Positions 43,533 through 53,309 of a stretch of DNA of 64,000 nt are shown piece by piece. The notes beneath the pieces are model-generated. The model made no database searches. It was not told the DNA's origin and worked only from the letters and a program-made list of their open reading frames with translations. Numbering within the stretch: the stretch's first letter is position 1; each line of letters begins with the position of its first letter. Source of the stretch: Xanthomonas hortorum (GTDB lineage Bacteria > Pseudomonadota > Gammaproteobacteria > Xanthomonadales > Xanthomonadaceae); NCBI RefSeq assembly GCF_002940005.1, contig NZ_MDEF01000015.1. One strand, 5' to 3'. The translations under genes and the position numbers were made by a program.

Positions 43533-43751
43533 GAGTCCCTCCTCCTGGGAGCGCCAACCCTAACGCAGAAAGGTTGTTGTCGGTATCTACCTGGGGTAAC
43601 GTTACCTCGCACCATGGCCGCTGAAACAGGGGCGGCAGCCACGGGCGGCATCACTTGGAAGCAAAGCGACAAGACAGTTGCGAGTCGTCTTGTCGGTTGC
43701 GTCCGGGGATGTGCACCGTTGTTTGGCAGTAGAGCTTGGGAGAGGCCTCTA
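43533..43751. promoter_or_regulatory. divergent promoter region of the glycan locus, with palindrome
   Basis: 219 bp between the divergent GH97 and GH2 genes. GGTAACGTTACC at 43595-43606 is a perfect 12-bp palindrome with the central CG step typical of LacI-family operators. A LacI-type gene lies at 50535-51587 in the same locus. Confidence 0.6.
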
Positions 43752-46700
43752 ATGCTGATGGTTCGCAAGGCGTTCCGCCGTGGAGCGCTGTGGTTGTTGT
43801 GTGGTTGCATCGGTTGGACTGCAGTGGAGGCTGCGCCTGCCGACGATCCGCCGGGCCCTTACGATGTGCGCGTGTTCGCGGGCGGGGTGGGGCTGACCAA
43901 GAAGCTCGCCGCCGATACGCCGTTGCTTGCCGCCAACGCCGATTGGAGCGTGTCCGGTTGGGTGCGCCTATCCAGTGCAACGACAGGCCCTGCGTTGATC
44001 GCCGGTGTGGGCGATCCGCAAGGCACTGGCCGTTATTTTGTTGTCGAAGACGGCAAGCTCGGCTTTGTGCAGGGTGGCGACAACGTGCTGCGCAGCAAGC
44101 AGACGCTGCGCGCAGGGACGTGGACATACGTCGCCGCAGTTGCACAAGGCACGCGTCTGACGCTGTATGCAAATGGCCGTGAGGTTGCTAGCGGCAAGGT
44201 GCAGCAGCTCGCGGTTGCGCCAACATTGGTATTCGGCCCGCGTCAGCAACCGGCTGCGTATACACACCACTTCGGTGGGGAGATCGCGGGCTTTACCGCG
44301 CAGGCGGGTGCACTGGATGCGGCAGCCATCGCGTCGCTTGCAAGGCAGGCGCCGGATCCTGCGTTGCAGCGCTTTGAAGACGCATCGCCTGGCTGGCGTG
44401 TGCAGGTCAAGCAGATGGCTGGGCAGCTTGCGCCGCAGCCTGCGGCGACCTTGCCACGCAGTGCAGCGGCCTTCTCGACGCCGGTTGCCAAGCCGGTGCC
44501 GAACGCACCGGCGCTGCAGCCGCTGGATGCCGCGTCATGGCGGGTCGGGGCATGGCAGTTGGCTGCGGCAGCGGACCTTGGTCAAGCTACCGGTGCAACG
44601 CTGTCGCGCAGCGATTACGCAGCGGGCAAGACCACGTGGCGCGCCGCGACCGTGCCGGGTACGGTGCTCACCACACTGGTGGATCGCGGTGTGTATCCGG
44701 ATCCGGATATCGGCCTCAACAACATGGCGATTCCCGAATCGTTGAGCCGGCAGGATTGGTGGTACCGCAGCACTTTCGATGTGCCTGCGACACTCCAAGG
44801 CAGGCGGCTGGAACTGCTGTTCAACGGCATCAACTATGCCGGCGAAATCTGGGTCAACGGCACCCAGGTCGGGCGCACCCGTGGTGCATTCGCGCGCGGC
44901 CGCTTCGACGTCAGCAAGCAGCTCAAGCCGGGCAGGAATGTCATTGCAGTGCGCGTGTCCCCGCCGCCTCATCCGGGCATCGCACACGAACAATCGATGA
45001 CGGCGGGCGTCGGCGAAAATGGCGGTATGCAGGCGCTGGACGGGCCGACCTTTATCGCCAGCGAAGGCTGGGACTGGATTCCGGCGGTGCGCGATCGCAA
45101 TGCCGGTCTGTGGCAAGACGTGCAGTTGCATGCAACAGGTCCCGTGGCGCTCGGTGATACGCAGGTGGTCACCGCGCGGCTGGCACCGGATCACCACCGC
45201 GCGGAACTCGAGGTCAGCGTGCCACTGCGCAACGACACCAACGCAGCAGTGCAGGGCAGCTTGCAGCTGGCCTTCGGCGATGTGCGCATCCAGCGCGAGG
45301 TCACGGTGCCGGCCGGTGGCAGCACGCTCAAGCTCACCGCTGCCGATACGCCGCAGTTGATCATCGCCAATCCGCGCCTGTGGTGGCCCAACGGCTATGG
45401 CGAGCCTGCGCTGTATACCTTGCAGGTCGGCTTCGATATTGCCGGCGCGCGTTCGGATGCGCAGCAGCTGCGCTTCGGCATTCGGCAGGTCAGTTACGAG
45501 CTGTCGTTGTTCGACGACGATGGTGCACTACGCCGCGTGCTGGTCGATCTCAATCAGGCCCGGCAACGTGGCGAACGCATTATCGATGTGCGTCATGCCG
45601 CGATCCGTCCGGTGCCCGGTGGCAATGCGCAATCGTTGTATCCCGGCGCCTTGTCTTCGCCCGCCGTGCAGCAACTCGACGACACCACCTTGGCCCCGCA
45701 TCTGGCGCTACGCATCAACGGCGTGCGCATTGCAGTCAAGGGCGGCAACTGGGGCATGGACGATTGGCGCAAGCGGGTCTCCCGTGAGCGGCTGGAGCCG
45801 TACTTCCGGCTGCAGCGCGATGCGCATTTCAATGTGGTGCGTAACTGGGTGGGGCAGAACACCGAAGCCAGCTTCTTCGAGTTGGCCGACGAATACGGCA
45901 TGCTGGTGTTCAACGACTTCTGGCAGTCCACCCAGAACTACAACCTCGAGCCGGCCGACGCGGCGCTGTTTCTGGACAATGCCGCCGAGGTGATCAAGCG
46001 CTTCCGTAATCATCCTTCCATCGTGTTGTGGTTCGGGCGTAACGAAGGCGTGCCGGCTCCCATCCTCAACGAAGGCCTGGACACACTGGTTGCCGAACTT
46101 GATGGCACACGGTGGTACACCGGCAGTTCCAACGAGATCAATCTGCAGGTCAGCGGGCCGTACAACTACCGCGAGCCGGTGGCGTACTTCAACAAGCTGG
46201 CGCAGGGGTTTTCGGTGGAAGTGGGCACGCCTTCGTTTTCCACGCTGGAATCGTTCAAGGCGTCGGTACCTGCCGTGCAGGATCAGTGGCCGATCGGCGA
46301 TGCCTGGGCGTATCACGACTGGCACCAGTCCGGTAACGGCGACACCGGCAGCTTCATGCGCACGCTCACCGACAAGCTCGGCGCACCGACCAGCCTGGCC
46401 GATTTCGAGCGCAAGGCGCAGCTGCTCAATTACGACACCCACCGCGCCATCTTCGAAGGGTTCAACGCGCAACTGTGGAGCAAGAACAGCGGGCGCTTTC
46501 TGTGGATGAGCCATCCCGCCTGGCCCAGCAACATGTGGCAGATCTACAGCCACGACTACGACACCCATGCCGCTTATTACGGCGTGCGCAATGCGGCAGA
46601 GATGCTGCATGTACAGATGAACCTGCCCGGCCACGAGGTGGTGGTGGTCAACAACGCGGCCGAGCCGGTCAGCGGCTTGCGTGTGCGTGCGGAGATCTAC

Positions 46701-47219
46701 GGTGCCGATGGCAAGCTGCTGCAACAGCGCGAGCAGGCAGTCGATGCAGAGGCGGTTGCAGTATCGGCACCGGTTCTGCAGTTGGCTCCGCTGCTCAAGG
46801 ACACCAATGGGCTTGGCTTTGTGCGCTTGCAATTGCTCGACCGCGACGCCGTCGTGCGCTCGCGTAATTTCTATTGGGTGGCGCGCGATGCGGCCGCCAT
46901 GCGCGGCCTGGATGCGTTGGCGGCAGTGCCGGTGCAGCTCAGTACGCAGTTGCAGGACGGTGCGGAGCCGGTGCTGCGCGCCACCGTGCGCAATGCATCG
47001 CAGCAGGTTGCGCTCAACACCAAGCTGACCCTGGTGGACGCGCAAGGCCAGCGCATCCTGCCGGCGTATTACAGCGACAACTATCTGAGTCTGGTGCCAG
47101 GCGAGCAGCGCGAGATCGAGATTCGCGGTCCGTCTGCGGCGAGCTTGCGCAATGCCACGCTGCAAGTGCGTGGCTGGAATGTCGAACCATCAACAGGTGC
47201 TGCCAACGGGCTTCCGTAG
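43752..47219 (+). CDS. GH2-family exo-beta-glycosidase with N-terminal LamG-like domain
   Basis: 1155 residues from the ATG at 43752, which starts a signal peptide (about 1-24); the open frame runs further upstream through the promoter region. A concanavalin/LamG-like module (about 45-210, WSVSGWVRLSS, GTWTYVAAVAQG) precedes a GH2 enzyme: sugar-binding domain (YRSTFDVP), immunoglobulin-like domain and barrel. The acid/base Glu765 is in LWFGRNEG and the nucleophile Glu823 in FSVEVGTPSF. The barrel resembles exo-beta-glucosaminidases and beta-mannosidases more than LacZ; the exact sugar is uncertain. It is transcribed with the TonB receptor downstream. Confidence 0.9.
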   Translation: MLMVRKAFRRGALWLLCGCIGWTAVEAAPADDPPGPYDVRVFAGGVGLTKKLAADTPLLAANADWSVSGWVRLSSATTGPALIAGVGDPQGTGRYFVVEDGKLGFVQGGDNVLRSKQTLRAGTWTYVAAVAQGTRLTLYANGREVASGKVQQLAVAPTLVFGPRQQPAAYTHHFGGEIAGFTAQAGALDAAAIASLARQAPDPALQRFEDASPGWRVQVKQMAGQLAPQPAATLPRSAAAFSTPVAKPVPNAPALQPLDAASWRVGAWQLAAAADLGQATGATLSRSDYAAGKTTWRAATVPGTVLTTLVDRGVYPDPDIGLNNMAIPESLSRQDWWYRSTFDVPATLQGRRLELLFNGINYAGEIWVNGTQVGRTRGAFARGRFDVSKQLKPGRNVIAVRVSPPPHPGIAHEQSMTAGVGENGGMQALDGPTFIASEGWDWIPAVRDRNAGLWQDVQLHATGPVALGDTQVVTARLAPDHHRAELEVSVPLRNDTNAAVQGSLQLAFGDVRIQREVTVPAGGSTLKLTAADTPQLIIANPRLWWPNGYGEPALYTLQVGFDIAGARSDAQQLRFGIRQVSYELSLFDDDGALRRVLVDLNQARQRGERIIDVRHAAIRPVPGGNAQSLYPGALSSPAVQQLDDTTLAPHLALRINGVRIAVKGGNWGMDDWRKRVSRERLEPYFRLQRDAHFNVVRNWVGQNTEASFFELADEYGMLVFNDFWQSTQNYNLEPADAALFLDNAAEVIKRFRNHPSIVLWFGRNEGVPAPILNEGLDTLVAELDGTRWYTGSSNEINLQVSGPYNYREPVAYFNKLAQGFSVEVGTPSFSTLESFKASVPAVQDQWPIGDAWAYHDWHQSGNGDTGSFMRTLTDKLGAPTSLADFERKAQLLNYDTHRAIFEGFNAQLWSKNSGRFLWMSHPAWPSNMWQIYSHDYDTHAAYYGVRNAAEMLHVQMNLPGHEVVVVNNAAEPVSGLRVRAEIYGADGKLLQQREQAVDAEAVAVSAPVLQLAPLLKDTNGLGFVRLQLLDRDAVVRSRNFYWVARDAAAMRGLDALAAVPVQLSTQLQDGAEPVLRATVRNASQQVALNTKLTLVDAQGQRILPAYYSDNYLSLVPGEQREIEIRGPSAASLRNATLQVRGWNVEPSTGAANGLP

Positions 47220-47359
47220 CGGCGCCAGCAAGTTGCCGCGCCGTGCCTTGCACGGCGCTCGTACTGACGTGCCGATCGCACGTCAGCCAATACCGCATTG
47301 CCGTGCCTGCAATGCCATTCGAAACGGTCGTGGATTGTCGTCATCCCTGGGAGGGGACC

Positions 47360-50296
47360 ATGAACAAGCTGCATGCGAACACCCGTCACACCCCATTGGC
47401 TGCCGCATTCGCGGCGGCGCTCACCTTGCTTGCCGGCAGCGTCAACGCGCAGGACGCCAGCACCACTGCTGGCGTCACCGAACTGGACAAGGTCATGGTC
47501 AAAGGCGTGCGCGGCGCGCAGGCCGAGGCCATTGAAAACAAGCGTACCGCCGCGCAGATCATCGATTCGATCTCTGCCGAAGACATCGGCAAATTGCCCG
47601 ACGTCACCATCACCGATTCGCTGCAGCGCGTGCCCGGCGTGCAGATCCGGCGCTCGGCCGGCGAAGGCTCGCAGCTCAATATTCGCGGCATGCCGCAGGT
47701 GCAGACCACCATGAACGGTGAGTTGTACTTGAGCGCCGGTGGCGGCGACCAATATGGCCAGCCCAATATTGGCCGTGCGCAGCCGGATTTTGTCGACATC
47801 CCGCCGACCTTGTTCAGTGGCGTTGATGTGATCAAATCGCCCACCGCTGCCGATCTGGATGGCGGTATCAGCGGGACCGTGTCGCTGAAGACGCGCCGCC
47901 CGTTCGATCTGCCGGAAGGCTGGACCTTCAGCGGCCAGGCCGAAGGCTCCTACGGCGATCGCGTGCAGGAACTCAATGAACTGTACTCGGGCCTGGCCAG
48001 CTTCCGCACCGAGCGCTGGGGTGCGTTGCTGGCGGTGTCGTACTCCGATGCCACGCTGGAAAACAAGCACCCCAGCGTGTATTCCAACGGTGCGCAGAAG
48101 TCCACCGAGCAGAACGTGGGCTTCGATTTCAACGGCGATGGACGCATCGGCAGCAATACCGACCCGAGCAATCTGCCGCGCGATTATTTCTACAACTGGG
48201 TGGCCACCGAACTGGATAACCGCAGCACCGATCGCCAGCGCACCGGCGTCAACGGCTCGTTCCAGTTCAACATCAACGAGTCGTGGACGGTGCTGGCCGA
48301 TGCGGCCTACACCAAGCTCGAAGACCAGGACACCTCGGTGGCCGCGCAGCTGCATACCGGCTGGGCCACCAACCAATTGCAGCCGGGGTCGGTGGTCGAT
48401 TCCAATGGCGTGCTCGAATATGGCCAGTTCCGCTACAACCGCTTTCAAGCGCATTCCATGGCCGGTGTGGCCGATTCGAACGCGTTGAACACCAATCTGG
48501 AACTCCGCTTCGACGATGGCGGCCCGTTTCGCGCCTCGTTCCGTTGGGTGCACGGCGATGCCGAGCGCACCTACGACGAAGCGCGTGCCGACGCCGTAGT
48601 GACGCGCGGCGACCAGATCACCCGCGCCGGTGGCGTGACGCAATGGGCAAACGCCAATGGCTTGCCAACGGTCGATGCCTCGGTGGATTTTCGTGGCACC
48701 TATCCGGCGGTCAACCTCGGCACCGATGTGTCCAACCCGGACAACTGGCAGCTGATGTCCACCTGGGCGCAGGGCAACAAGATCGAAGCGACGATGGATG
48801 CGTTCCGCGCCGACGGTACCTTCGAGTTCGATGAGGGCGTGGTGCGCGGTTTCCAGTTCGGCATTCGCTACGGCGAGCGCGAGGTCAAGCTGGATACCTA
48901 CCGCTACCTGTCGCCGGTGTCGAGCAGTTGTGCAGACCCGAGCCGCTCGCTGTATTACTTCAAGGATCCGCTGATCGTGGATACCTGCAGCGGTGTCTCC
49001 GAGGCGCGCCTGCTGCCGTTCAATTCGATTCCCGGTTACTGGGCGTACTTCAACGACTTCGATCCGCTCAAAGTCACCGGCCTGGGCAGCCAGGGCCTGC
49101 CGGCGATCAACCCGCAGGTCATGAAGGACCCGGTGGCGTATCTCAACAGCCTGTACCCGGGCAATGTGGCGTACCAGCAGGCAGCCGATTCGTACAAGGT
49201 CACCGAAAAGAGCACCGCGGCATACTTTCTGGCGAATCTGGAAGGCGGCACCGGCAGTGCGGTGCCGTGGACGGCGAACATCGGCGCCCGCATCGTGCAG
49301 ACCAAGCTGGCGATCGATCAGTATCTGAGCAGCGGCAATGTGTTTATCGGCAATGTCGAATGGAACGGTGTCAGCCCGGCGATCGGTACCAATCGATTGA
49401 ACCGCCAATACACCGACGTGCTGCCTACCGCCAACCTCTCGCTGGATATCACCGACGCGCAGAAGCTGCGCTTTGCCTACAACAAGGCGGTGGCGCGCCA
49501 GGATCTGCCCGATCTCGGTCGCGGCCTGGTGAGTTTCTATGCGGTCAACGGCACACCGCCGCGCAATCCATCGTTGCCCTCGGATGCAGTGCTGTTCCTC
49601 AACGGCCGCTCCGGCAATCCGGATCTCGATCCGTATCGCGCCACCAACTACAACGCCTCGTGGGAATGGTATTTCGCCGATGCCTCGTTGATCAGCGTGG
49701 GCGCGTTCCTGATCGATGTGAAGTCGTTTCCCACCACCGTGACCAATATCGAACTGTTGCCTGACGCCGATGGCGTGGTGCGTCAGGGCGGTACGGTCGA
49801 GCGCATCGTCAACGGCGGTGGCGGCAAGATCAAGGGTTTCGAAATCGGCTACCAGCAGGCGTTCGATTTCCTGCCCGGCTGGCTCAGCGGCTTCGGCACC
49901 AACATCAATTACACCTTCTCCGATGCCGACACCGACAACACCGATATCGAAGGCAACACGCTGCCGATCGGCGACAACTCCAAGCATCAGGCCAATGCGG
50001 TGCTGTGGTACCAGAAGGACAAGCTGCAGGCGCGCGTGGCCTACAACTGGCGCAGCAAGCGCTTCAGCCAGGTCAACAGCGGGGCCTGGGGCGATGAACT
50101 GGCGATCTGGAACGACGATGTGGGCTATCTGGATGCATCGCTCAGCTACGACGTCAATGATCACCTGACGCTCTACGCACAGGCCACCAACCTCACCGGC
50201 GAGAGCGAACGCCGTTACGCGCAGTGGACCAATCACTACTACGACCAGAACATCTTTGAGCGTCGTTACTACGCGGGTTTGCGTCTGCGCTTCTGA
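47360..50296 (+). CDS. large TonB-dependent receptor, carbohydrate-uptake type
   Basis: 978 residues from the ATG at 47360, after a strong ribosome site (GAGGGGACC). A signal peptide (about 1-30) is followed directly by the plug with IIDSISAEDIGKLPDVTI and LQRVPGVQIRR, the signature of the Xanthomonas/Caulobacter TonB receptor group, then a long barrel with terminal GLRLRF. These receptors often import oligosaccharides. With GH2 upstream, GH97 divergent and a LacI regulator convergent, it forms a carbohydrate uptake locus. A terminator follows. Confidence 0.95.
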   Translation: MNKLHANTRHTPLAAAFAAALTLLAGSVNAQDASTTAGVTELDKVMVKGVRGAQAEAIENKRTAAQIIDSISAEDIGKLPDVTITDSLQRVPGVQIRRSAGEGSQLNIRGMPQVQTTMNGELYLSAGGGDQYGQPNIGRAQPDFVDIPPTLFSGVDVIKSPTAADLDGGISGTVSLKTRRPFDLPEGWTFSGQAEGSYGDRVQELNELYSGLASFRTERWGALLAVSYSDATLENKHPSVYSNGAQKSTEQNVGFDFNGDGRIGSNTDPSNLPRDYFYNWVATELDNRSTDRQRTGVNGSFQFNINESWTVLADAAYTKLEDQDTSVAAQLHTGWATNQLQPGSVVDSNGVLEYGQFRYNRFQAHSMAGVADSNALNTNLELRFDDGGPFRASFRWVHGDAERTYDEARADAVVTRGDQITRAGGVTQWANANGLPTVDASVDFRGTYPAVNLGTDVSNPDNWQLMSTWAQGNKIEATMDAFRADGTFEFDEGVVRGFQFGIRYGEREVKLDTYRYLSPVSSSCADPSRSLYYFKDPLIVDTCSGVSEARLLPFNSIPGYWAYFNDFDPLKVTGLGSQGLPAINPQVMKDPVAYLNSLYPGNVAYQQAADSYKVTEKSTAAYFLANLEGGTGSAVPWTANIGARIVQTKLAIDQYLSSGNVFIGNVEWNGVSPAIGTNRLNRQYTDVLPTANLSLDITDAQKLRFAYNKAVARQDLPDLGRGLVSFYAVNGTPPRNPSLPSDAVLFLNGRSGNPDLDPYRATNYNASWEWYFADASLISVGAFLIDVKSFPTTVTNIELLPDADGVVRQGGTVERIVNGGGGKIKGFEIGYQQAFDFLPGWLSGFGTNINYTFSDADTDNTDIEGNTLPIGDNSKHQANAVLWYQKDKLQARVAYNWRSKRFSQVNSGAWGDELAIWNDDVGYLDASLSYDVNDHLTLYAQATNLTGESERRYAQWTNHYYDQNIFERRYYAGLRLRF

Positions 50297-50453
50297 TTCG
50301 CTTGCACCGTTGTGCGGCACGGCGCATCCACGCGCTGTGTCGCACATGTTTGCTTGTTGTCTACTCTCCAAGCCGTCATTGCGCTTTCTTCCCGTCGCCG
50401 TTGAATGCGGCGCTGCAGTACGCCCGATGGAAACGTCGGGCACCCTCCCATTC

Positions 50454-50489
50454 GGCTGCATCGTCGGGAAGCGATGCGGCCGCTTTTTT
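50454..50489 (+). terminator. intrinsic terminator after the large TonB receptor
   Basis: 10-bp stem GGCTGCATCG / CGATGCGGCC (one G-U pair), 8-base loop, then GC and six T. It lies between the receptor and the convergent LacI gene. Confidence 0.85.
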
Positions 50490-50534
50490 GTGCGTAATGG
50501 CACAGGGGTTACACGCTGCGGATCGATGTAGCGG

Positions 50535-51587
50535 TTACCGTGCCGGCGGCCCCGCGGTGGATCCGCGCTTGACCACGGTGTACTTCATCACCTGATGCAC
50601 GCCCGGTGCGGTATCGCCCTTGCGTCGCTGACGGATTGCATCGGCCAACAGCGACACTGCAGCGCGTCCCATCGCGGTGACCGGTTGATGCACGGTGGTG
50701 AGCTCGGGCCAGATGGTGGTGGCCACCGGTGTGTCGTCGAAGCCTGCGACCGACACGTCCTCGGGCACGCGCAGACCCAGTCCGTGCGCCACGGCCACTG
50801 CAGCAGCGGCCATATCGTCGTTGCTGCAGAAAATGGCGGTGGGCGGTTGCGCTTGTGCGAGCAGGCTGCGTGCGGCGAGCAGGCCGGAGCGATAGGTGAA
50901 TAATCCTTCGGCGATCAACTCCTCGGCCACCGTCAAACCTGCGGCCTGCAAGCTGTCGAGATAGCCATTGGCGCGTAACGCGCTCGGGGTGTGCTTGGGG
51001 TCGCCCTTGATCAAGGCGATGCGGCGATGGCCCAGTTCGATCAGATGATCGACGATGGCGCGCGCGGCCTGATAATCGTCGATGCGCACCGAGCTGATTT
51101 GCGCCATCGGCGCGCCGCTGGCCACCGCCACGACCGGGATGCCGCGTGCATCGAGTTCGGCAATGGTCTGGCGCGAATCGCATAACGGTGGCGGCAATAT
51201 CACCCCGTCCACGCCGGCCGCCAGCAATCGTTCGGTGGCGGCGCGCTGGCTGCGGATGGCGCCGCATTTTTCCACCAGCACTTGGCTGCCATTGAGGCTG
51301 CTCTGTTCGAGCAAGCCGAGCATGAACTGATTGAGATAGGCGGCGCTGGGATTGCTGTACAGCACACCGATGCGCAACAGACCGCTGGTGCGTAACGAGC
51401 GGCCGGCCAGGTTGGGCCGGTAGCCCAATGCCTGCACTGAGGCTTCCACGCGCACGCGCATGTCTTCACCGACATGCGGGTGCCGGTTGATGACGCGCGA
51501 GGCGGTCATCGGCGAGACGCCTGCGTGTTTGGCGACATCCAGCAGAGTCGCTGCAGTGTTCGCACTGCGTTGCCGCTTGGCCGCCAT
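50535..51587 (-). CDS. LacI-family transcriptional regulator
   Basis: 350 residues from the ATG at 51587; the longer frame adds 47 residues without family similarity. The N-terminal helix-turn-helix (LLDVAKHAGVSPMTASRVIN) and hinge (ALGYRPNLAGRSLRT) are classical, and the sugar-binding domain has RIGVLYSNPSAAY, VDGVILPPPL and GFDDTPVA. It probably represses the glycan locus and releases DNA on binding a sugar product. The palindrome GGTAACGTTACC at 43595-43606 is the best operator candidate. Basic N-terminal extension of 13 residues before the HTH is normal. Confidence 0.93.
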   Translation of the reverse strand: MAAKRQRSANTAATLLDVAKHAGVSPMTASRVINRHPHVGEDMRVRVEASVQALGYRPNLAGRSLRTSGLLRIGVLYSNPSAAYLNQFMLGLLEQSSLNGSQVLVEKCGAIRSQRAATERLLAAGVDGVILPPPLCDSRQTIAELDARGIPVVAVASGAPMAQISSVRIDDYQAARAIVDHLIELGHRRIALIKGDPKHTPSALRANGYLDSLQAAGLTVAEELIAEGLFTYRSGLLAARSLLAQAQPPTAIFCSNDDMAAAAVAVAHGLGLRVPEDVSVAGFDDTPVATTIWPELTTVHQPVTAMGRAAVSLLADAIRQRRKGDTAPGVHQVMKYTVVKRGSTAGPPAR

Positions 51588-51780
51588 CGTGTGTGCTCGT
51601 CCTGGAGTGGAAGCGAAAGGGCAGGGGGTGCGCTTGAAGCCTGCAGCGACTGATATTGTCTTCGCTGCTGGTAAGCGGCGCTGTCGATGTTCGGGATCGG
51701 CACCGATAACGCACACCGTGTGCGTCACCTGTGCCGCCTGTGCTCAACCGACGTCCGCCCGCGGACGTCTTCAGTCGCGC

Positions 51781-53199
51781 TTACTCGCTCGGCGGTTGCA
51801 CAACCTTCGCACGACTACCGAAATCGCCATCCGCTTCGGCCGCCAGATACGCAAACACCGTATAGGCGGCCACGTTTTGTGCGAGCGCTTTCGGGTCGAT
51901 CTTGTCCAGGGTGTCGTCAGCAGTGTGATGCAGATCGAAATAGTCGGTGCCGTCCTGCGCCAGCCACGCCCATGCGCCACCCTTGGCCGAGATCGGGCCG
52001 ACATCCGGGCCGGGGCTGCCCTTGCTAGGCTCATACGCGATACCAAGCGGTGCTAGCACCTCGGCGATCTGTTTGGTCGCTGCGCGCGATTCTTCCGGTG
52101 CCGCCGAGCCGGTGTTGAACGCATAGATACGCCCGGCACCGAAGTCGCTCTCCGCGCCGATCTGATGCAGCGCCATGTCCTTGGCATCCTTGCCGTGTGC
52201 GGCCGCGTACGCCTTGCCGCCATACAGGCCTTGCTCCTCGTTGGCGAAGGCCACCACGCGAATCGTGCGCTTGGGCGCCTGCTTGAGTTGGCCGATCAAA
52301 TGGCCTGCAGCCATGGTGATCGCAACGCCTGCACCATCGTCGATCGCGCCGGTGCCCAGATCCCACGAATCCAGATGCCCGCCGATCACCACCACTTCCT
52401 TCGGCTTGCTGCGCCCGGTGATTTCGCCGATCACGTTGTACGAGGTCGCCGTGCCGTCCCAGCCGCAATCCAGCGCCAACCGCAGACGCGTGCTGCCTAG
52501 CGCGGTGAGCCGCGCGAGCTGATTGGCGTCCGGTACCGACAACGCTGCTGCCGGCACCGGCGTCACGCCTTCATCGAAGCGGGTGATGCCGGTATGCGGC
52601 ACGCGGTGCGAGTCGGTGCCGGCCGAGCGCATCACAAATCCGACCGCACCCTTGCGAATCGCTTCCGACGGCCCCTTGCTGCGCACCGCGCCGCCATTGC
52701 GGTAATCCTGGCCGTCGCGTGCCTTGGTCATCTGGTAATCGACGAACGCGATCTTGCCGGTGAGCGAGCCGGCCGGTGCAGCCTGCAACGCAGCGAGAGT
52801 TTCGAAGCGCACCACCTCGCCTTCGACAGTGCCGCCCGGGCTGCCGCCCAGCGCGGTGATGTGCAACGGCTGCGCATGCGCGCCGATCACCGTGGCCTGC
52901 TCGCTGCGACGCTGCCACTTGGGAAAGGTCACCGGCTCGGTCCACACCTTGTCGAAGCCCAGCGTGGTGAACTCGGCCTTGGCCCAGGCCACCGCGCGCG
53001 GATCGGCTTCGCCGCCGGCAATCCGCGGGCCCACTTCGGTGGTCAACGATTCCACCACTGCAAAGCCGGTGCTGTCGGCCAACGCCTGCTCGCGCAGCTG
53101 TGCGGCGGTGCGCAGCGCGCTATCGGCGATGGTGGTTGGTGCGGCCAGCGCGGGCGCGCAAGCGAGTAGGGCAGAGATGGCGACAGCGAGACGACGCAT
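51781..53199 (-). CDS. secreted M28-family zinc aminopeptidase/carboxypeptidase
   Basis: 472 residues from the ATG at 53199, which starts a signal peptide (about 1-19, ending ALAAP); the open frame extending to 53748 runs through mscL. A protease-associated insert (about 110-220) precedes the two-zinc peptidase domain with the ligands in VVIGGHLDSWDLGTGAIDDGAG, the catalytic ANEEQGLYGG, and a later ESDFG and LHHTADD. It matches the periplasmic glutamate-carboxypeptidase/plasma Gln-carboxypeptidase-like M28 group. It probably trims peptides outside the cytoplasm; specificity unknown. Confidence 0.93.
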   Translation of the reverse strand: MRRLAVAISALLACAPALAAPTTIADSALRTAAQLREQALADSTGFAVVESLTTEVGPRIAGGEADPRAVAWAKAEFTTLGFDKVWTEPVTFPKWQRRSEQATVIGAHAQPLHITALGGSPGGTVEGEVVRFETLAALQAAPAGSLTGKIAFVDYQMTKARDGQDYRNGGAVRSKGPSEAIRKGAVGFVMRSAGTDSHRVPHTGITRFDEGVTPVPAAALSVPDANQLARLTALGSTRLRLALDCGWDGTATSYNVIGEITGRSKPKEVVVIGGHLDSWDLGTGAIDDGAGVAITMAAGHLIGQLKQAPKRTIRVVAFANEEQGLYGGKAYAAAHGKDAKDMALHQIGAESDFGAGRIYAFNTGSAAPEESRAATKQIAEVLAPLGIAYEPSKGSPGPDVGPISAKGGAWAWLAQDGTDYFDLHHTADDTLDKIDPKALAQNVAAYTVFAYLAAEADGDFGSRAKVVQPPSE

Positions 53200-53309
53200 G
53201 CAGGGCGGCTCCAACGACAAGGGGGACCCCGAGCTTATCAGCGCGAGGTCCCCCGTCTGCGTGCGAAAGGTCATCCTCCTGCGCGAAGTTGCGCAGTGGA
53301 TGTGTCCGC

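Noticed and set aside
47081..50503. Minus-strand open frame of 1140 codons opposite the large TonB receptor
   Set aside because: Shadow frame created by codon bias in the receptor gene.
39778..51587. Assignment to the known Xanthomonas N-glycan (nix) cluster
   Set aside because: That cluster carries several mannosidase, xylosidase and hexosaminidase families (including GH92, GH3 and GH125) that are absent here, while GH97 is present here.
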